Both the position numbers and the translations under genes were made by a program. From Mogibacterium sp. (GTDB lineage: Bacteria > Bacillota > Clostridia > Peptostreptococcales > Anaerovoracaceae), in assembly GCA_012840975.1 (NCBI GenBank), contig DUVP01000007.1, forward strand, positions 1 to 64,000: a stretch of DNA of 64,000 nt, written 5' to 3'. This document shows, in pieces, positions 59,967 to 64,000 of the stretch (positions within the stretch are counted from its first letter, which is position 1; each line of letters opens with the position of its first letter). The notes under the pieces are model-generated. The model was not told the DNA's origin, searched no databases, and saw only the letters and a list, made by a program, of their open reading frames with translations.

Positions 59967-61217
59967 ATGGAAAAGAAGTCGGTTTTAAACAATTACAGGT
60001 TTTTGAGCCTAATGATAGGTGCAATGATCGTGGGCGGAATAGTTGGATGGGTAGCGCCGGAATTTGCTCAGAACCTGAAACCGTTCGGCACGGTGTTTAT
60101 CAATATGATGTTTTGCGTGGTTGTACCTCTCGTATTTGCATCTATCTCAAGCTCTATAGCTACCATGAAGAGCAGAAAGAGAGCCGGCAAAATTATGACT
60201 ACCACAGTTATCACTTTTGTCGCAACGGGTATTATAGCAGCTCTGATAATGTTCTTTATAATGAAGGTTTATCCACCTGTGCTTGAGGCCTGGACAGAAG
60301 TACCTAAGGAGGAAATCGGCGAGTATGCATCACTCAGTGATTTACTTGTAAACTTCTTCACTTCGAACGACTTTGTAGGCTTGCTTTCAAGACGTGCAAT
60401 GCTTCCGCTCATAGTATTTTCGATTCTTTTCGGATTTGCGACCAATTTGTCCGGCGGAGCAGACGGAATCATAGCAAAAGGTCTTACCGCTCTCAGCGAT
60501 GTGATGATGAAATTTGTTCAGATGATTACATACTATGCTCCTATAGCATTCTTTGCTATATTTGCAGGACTTGTCTCTGACTATGGCAGCCAGATAACAT
60601 CTTCATACGGCAGAGCGATGATAGTATATTATCCGCTGTGCTTTATTTATCTGTTTACGGCTTTTCCTTTCTTTGCATGGCTGGGTGGAGGGAAAAACGG
60701 ACCTAAGACTATGTTCAAGTATATAGCAAGGCCTGCTATAGTATCTCTCGGCACTTGTTCATCTGTTGCTACTATTCCTACAAATATGGCTGTAGCGGCT
60801 GAAACAGGTATATCGAAAGACGTCAGCGAGATAGTTCTTCCTCTCGGAGCTACTATGCATATGGACGGTTCATGCTTCTCATGCGTACTGAAAATTGCTT
60901 TTGTGCTCGGAGTATTCGGCCAGGATATGGGTTGGGGTATGTTGATTCCTGTAGTGCTTGTAGCGGTGCTTTCATCTGTTGGAATGTCGGGAGTACCGGG
61001 TGGTGGATATATAGGTGAGTATATTATCTGTTCAATTTTCTTCCCTAATCAGATGGAGCTTGCTTTCCCTATCCTGATAGCTATAGGCAATATGGTAGAC
61101 CCTCCTGCAACAATGATCAACTCGTCGGGAGACTATGTTGTATCCTATATCGTTTCAAGATTTGTAGACGGAAAAGACTGGCTGGACAAAGCTCTTGCAA
61201 AAAAAGAAGCAGCATAA
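59967..61217 (+). CDS. Dicarboxylate/amino acid:cation symporter (DAACS family)
   Basis: SISSSIATMKSRKRAGK, SLGTCSSVATIPTNM, GATMHMDGSC motifs. Confidence 0.93.
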   Translation: MEKKSVLNNYRFLSLMIGAMIVGGIVGWVAPEFAQNLKPFGTVFINMMFCVVVPLVFASISSSIATMKSRKRAGKIMTTTVITFVATGIIAALIMFFIMKVYPPVLEAWTEVPKEEIGEYASLSDLLVNFFTSNDFVGLLSRRAMLPLIVFSILFGFATNLSGGADGIIAKGLTALSDVMMKFVQMITYYAPIAFFAIFAGLVSDYGSQITSSYGRAMIVYYPLCFIYLFTAFPFFAWLGGGKNGPKTMFKYIARPAIVSLGTCSSVATIPTNMAVAAETGISKDVSEIVLPLGATMHMDGSCFSCVLKIAFVLGVFGQDMGWGMLIPVVLVAVLSSVGMSGVPGGGYIGEYIICSIFFPNQMELAFPILIAIGNMVDPPATMINSSGDYVVSYIVSRFVDGKDWLDKALAKKEAA

Positions 61218-61293
61218 CTCAGCGATAGAAAATTAAACCTGATAAAAAAGATGCACCGGATTAGAGAAGCTTTAATTTAGGAGAAAAGAAGTT

Positions 61294-62592
61294 ATGATAG
61301 AAAAAAACATTACAGTAAAAGACGGTACTCTGTATTTTGCCGGACAAAATACGCTTGAGCTTGCTGAAAAATACGGCACACCTCTCTATCTTCTGGATGA
61401 AGATCTGATACGGGAGAATTGCAGAACGTACAAAAATGCCGTAAAAAAATACTTCCCTGAAGGTTCGGAAGCATTATATGCAAGTAAAGCAAACTCTTTT
61501 AAAAGAATATACGAAATAATGACGGAAGAGGGTATAGGTGTAGATGTAGCATCTTCAGGGGAGATATATACAGCATTAAAATCCGGCTATGACTTGAGTC
61601 AAGCTTATTTCAACAGTAACAACAAGACTGAAGAAGATGTGAAATATGCCATTGAAAACGGTATCGGCTATTTCGTAGTGGATAATAAGGAAGAGATAGA
61701 CATGATTCAGGAGGAGGCGGAGAGACAGGACTTAAAGCAAAAGGTGTTTTTAAGGCTCACTCCCGGCGTAGATCCTCACACATATGAAGCAATATCCACA
61801 GGCAAAGTCGACAGTAAATTCGGCAGTGCTATAGAGACGGGTCAGGCGGAAGAAATAACGAAATATACTTTGACGAAAGAAAATGTTATTCTATCAGGAT
61901 TTCATTGTCACGTAGGTTCACAGGTATTTGAAGAGGACGTCTTTGAAAAATGTGCAGTAGTAATGCTCAACTTTATATCGCTTATAGAAAAGTCATACGG
62001 TCATAAAACAGAAATTTTAGACCTCGGTGGTGGTTACGGAGTCAGATACACCGAAGAAGATGGATACCTCGACATAGAAGAAAAAATTAAATCTGTAGGC
62101 GACACGGTAAAATCTACTTGTGAAGAGTTGGGCATTACTCCGCCTAAGGTTTATCTTGAGCCCGGCAGAAGTATCGTAGGGAATGCAGGTATGACTCTCT
62201 ACACGGTGGGCAGTGTCAAGATAATTCCTGAATATAAAAATTATGTGTCGGTAGACGGCGGCATGACGGACAATCCGCGCTTTGCTTTATACGGTGCCAG
62301 GTATACGGTGCTTCTTGCAAATAAAATGGATGAAGAAAAAGACTTTGTAGCATCGGTAGTCGGCAGGCTCTGCGAGAGTGGAGATAAAATTCAGGAAAAT
62401 GTGTCACTTCCTTCAAGCGTATGTAAAGGCGATATTCTGGCGGTTTGTACGACGGGGGCATATAATTACTCTATGGCGTCAAATTACAACAGACTTCAGA
62501 GACCTCCTATAGTGATGCTTAAGAATAAAACGGAGAGCTATATAGCGGTTAAGAGAGAAAGTCTTGAAGATATAGTCAGAAATGACGTTTAG
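61294..62592 (+). CDS. lysA: Diaminopimelate decarboxylase
   Basis: YGTPLYLLDEDLIREN, ALYASKANSF, GFHCHVGSQ, EPGRSIVGNAG, VVGRLCESGD. Confidence 0.96.
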   Translation: MIEKNITVKDGTLYFAGQNTLELAEKYGTPLYLLDEDLIRENCRTYKNAVKKYFPEGSEALYASKANSFKRIYEIMTEEGIGVDVASSGEIYTALKSGYDLSQAYFNSNNKTEEDVKYAIENGIGYFVVDNKEEIDMIQEEAERQDLKQKVFLRLTPGVDPHTYEAISTGKVDSKFGSAIETGQAEEITKYTLTKENVILSGFHCHVGSQVFEEDVFEKCAVVMLNFISLIEKSYGHKTEILDLGGGYGVRYTEEDGYLDIEEKIKSVGDTVKSTCEELGITPPKVYLEPGRSIVGNAGMTLYTVGSVKIIPEYKNYVSVDGGMTDNPRFALYGARYTVLLANKMDEEKDFVASVVGRLCESGDKIQENVSLPSSVCKGDILAVCTTGAYNYSMASNYNRLQRPPIVMLKNKTESYIAVKRESLEDIVRNDV

Positions 62593-62601
62593 GAGATAAA
62601 A

Positions 62602-63627
62602 ATGGCACTCGGATATAAAAAATTAAATTTTGTCGATAAGACTCCTTTAAATTTTCTGCCTACACTTTCCAGGGAGTTGGGAATTAATCTCTACTTGAAA
62701 AGAGATGACCTTACTCCTTGGGGAGGCGGCGGGAATAAGCTCAGAAAACTCGAGTATCTGGTAAAAGACGCTATAAATACCGGCCATACCGCACTTCTTA
62801 CAGTTGGCGGAGCACAGACCAATCATGGCAGGCTGACGGCGGCTGTAGGTGCAAAATACGGTCTGAAAACTACCATAGTGGCAATAGACGATTACCCGGG
62901 TGAAATCTCGGCAAACATACTCCTTGATGCCATAATGGACTCAAATATTATACTCAAAAAGAGCGACGGCAGAGAAGAAGGTGTTCAGTTTGACGAACTT
63001 TGTGCGGAAATTACCGGTAAATATGAAAAAGAAGGCGAGAAAGTCTATTTTATTCCTATGGGCGGCAGCAATGCTTTGGGTACACTCGGATATTATGATT
63101 GCGCTCTCGAACTGATAGAACAGTCTGAAGAGTTCAATATCCCTGATGCAAGAGTAATAACCGCTGTAGGTTCTATGGGGACATACATGGGTCTGCTTAT
63201 GGGACTCGTAAACGAAAAATCATCTTTAAGTTTAACAGGTGTAGCCATATCTCCTTTCGGAGAAGCCAAGGAAAAGAGAATCATGGAATATCTCGAAGAG
63301 GTAAAGGAGAAATTCAATCTCGATATCGATGTCAAAAGAGAAGAGATGGATATACAGAAAGACTATACAAAAGGAGCGTATAATAATGCCGACAAAGATG
63401 TAAGAAATGCTGTGCTTTTAATGGCGAGAAAAGAGGCTGTTATGCTTGACCCTTGCTATACAGGCAAAGCATTCGCAGGTATAGTCGAAATGATAAAAGA
63501 AAATAAAATCAAGCAAGGTGAAGATGTAATATTTATTCACACGGGTGGCTTCCCCGGACTTTATACGAAACATCATAGAGTCGAGTTTGAAAAAGAATTA
63601 CAGGAAAAGGTAAAAATTATTTTATAA
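62602..63627 (+). CDS. PLP-dependent D-cysteine desulfhydrase / ACC-deaminase family enzyme
   Basis: LYLKRDDLTPWGGGGNKLRKLEYLV, GGAQTNHGRLTAAVGAKYG motifs. Confidence 0.88.
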   Translation: MALGYKKLNFVDKTPLNFLPTLSRELGINLYLKRDDLTPWGGGGNKLRKLEYLVKDAINTGHTALLTVGGAQTNHGRLTAAVGAKYGLKTTIVAIDDYPGEISANILLDAIMDSNIILKKSDGREEGVQFDELCAEITGKYEKEGEKVYFIPMGGSNALGTLGYYDCALELIEQSEEFNIPDARVITAVGSMGTYMGLLMGLVNEKSSLSLTGVAISPFGEAKEKRIMEYLEEVKEKFNLDIDVKREEMDIQKDYTKGAYNNADKDVRNAVLLMARKEAVMLDPCYTGKAFAGIVEMIKENKIKQGEDVIFIHTGGFPGLYTKHHRVEFEKELQEKVKIIL

Positions 63628-63665
63628 AAATTAAAAAGGGAGCAATCCCGAGTACTCCATAAAAT

Positions 63666-63704
63666 GTGCGAAAGCCTCAATCATAAAGATTGGGGCTTTT
63701 GCAC
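63666..63704. terminator. Rho-independent terminator
   Basis: GTGCGAAAGCCTCAATC ... GATTGGGGCTTTTGCAC. Confidence 0.75.
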
Positions 63705-63752
63705 TAAGAACTATATAGCATAGTGTTGGAACAGATTCAGAAATCTGATGAA

Positions 63753-64000
63753 TTACAGTAGCTCTTTGAGTTTGGCAAGGCGGCGAAGAGACTCATCAAG
63801 AGTGCCTTCCTCCCGTGCAAAGTGCAGTCGAATTAAATGGTTTACTTCTTCATTGAAGAAACTGGAGCCCGGAACGGCAGCCTCCTGTAAAGGTGCCGGG
63901 GCTCCTACAGTGAGGAAGTCATGAACCTTTTTCGCTCCTTCTATTACTTCAGGAGGACCTATAAGGTATCCTAAACGCCATCCGGTAATGGAGAAGGTCT
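63753..64000 (-). pseudogene. Class I/II aminotransferase, internally deleted (continues beyond window)
   Basis: Minus-strand translation TFSITGWRLGYLIGPPEVIEGAKKVHDFLTVGAPAPLQEAAVPGSSFFNEEVNHLIRLHFAREEGTLDESLRRLAKLKELL*; ~100 residues expected between QEAAV and PGSSFF are absent. Confidence 0.85.

Noticed and set aside
1-64000. CRISPR arrays, tRNA/rRNA genes, IS elements or prophage
   Set aside because: No regularly spaced repeats, no tRNA-like cloverleaf, transposase or integrase ORFs were recognised in the window.

Overview
Low-GC Firmicutes/Clostridia-like chromosomal window, read by eye. It contains: (1) a glycogen operon, glgP (5'-truncated)-glgC-glgD-glgA-GH13/GH77 fusion; (2) cardiolipin synthase, a secreted amidase whose only sensible start codon is ATT, a lipoprotein and gene remnants; (3) a one-carbon/glycine operon, fhs-fchA-folD-FNT transporter-gcvT-gcvH-gcvPA-gcvPB-lpd, behind a ~290-nt leader ending in a terminator-like hairpin; (4) an ArsA-like ATPase, CstA and an epimerase; (5) a divergently regulated catabolic cluster (HisD-family dehydrogenase, GPH/MFS symporter, YtcJ-type amidohydrolase) with a MerR/Zn-ribbon/methyltransferase-like regulator; (6) an AT-rich defence island with an HpaII-type R-M system, Vsr and a Rad50/RloC-like ATPase carrying an in-frame amber codon before its CxxC hook; (7) pcm, split methionine synthase and metF; (8) a cyclic-di-GMP/exopolysaccharide cluster with an active-looking DGC, a GGDEF-EAL protein split by a +1 shift at AGG-AGG, a degenerate GGDEF with conserved I-site fused to a pseudo-receiver, a HEAT protein, a GT2 synthase with an apparent N-terminal frameshift, and a large TIM-barrel protein; (9) dapF, a dicarboxylate symporter, lysA and a D-cysteine desulfhydrase-like gene, then an internally deleted aminotransferase pseudogene. 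The best candidate for an undescribed system is the c-di-GMP/exopolysaccharide cluster (47991-58879). No CRISPR arrays, rRNA or tRNA genes were recognised.
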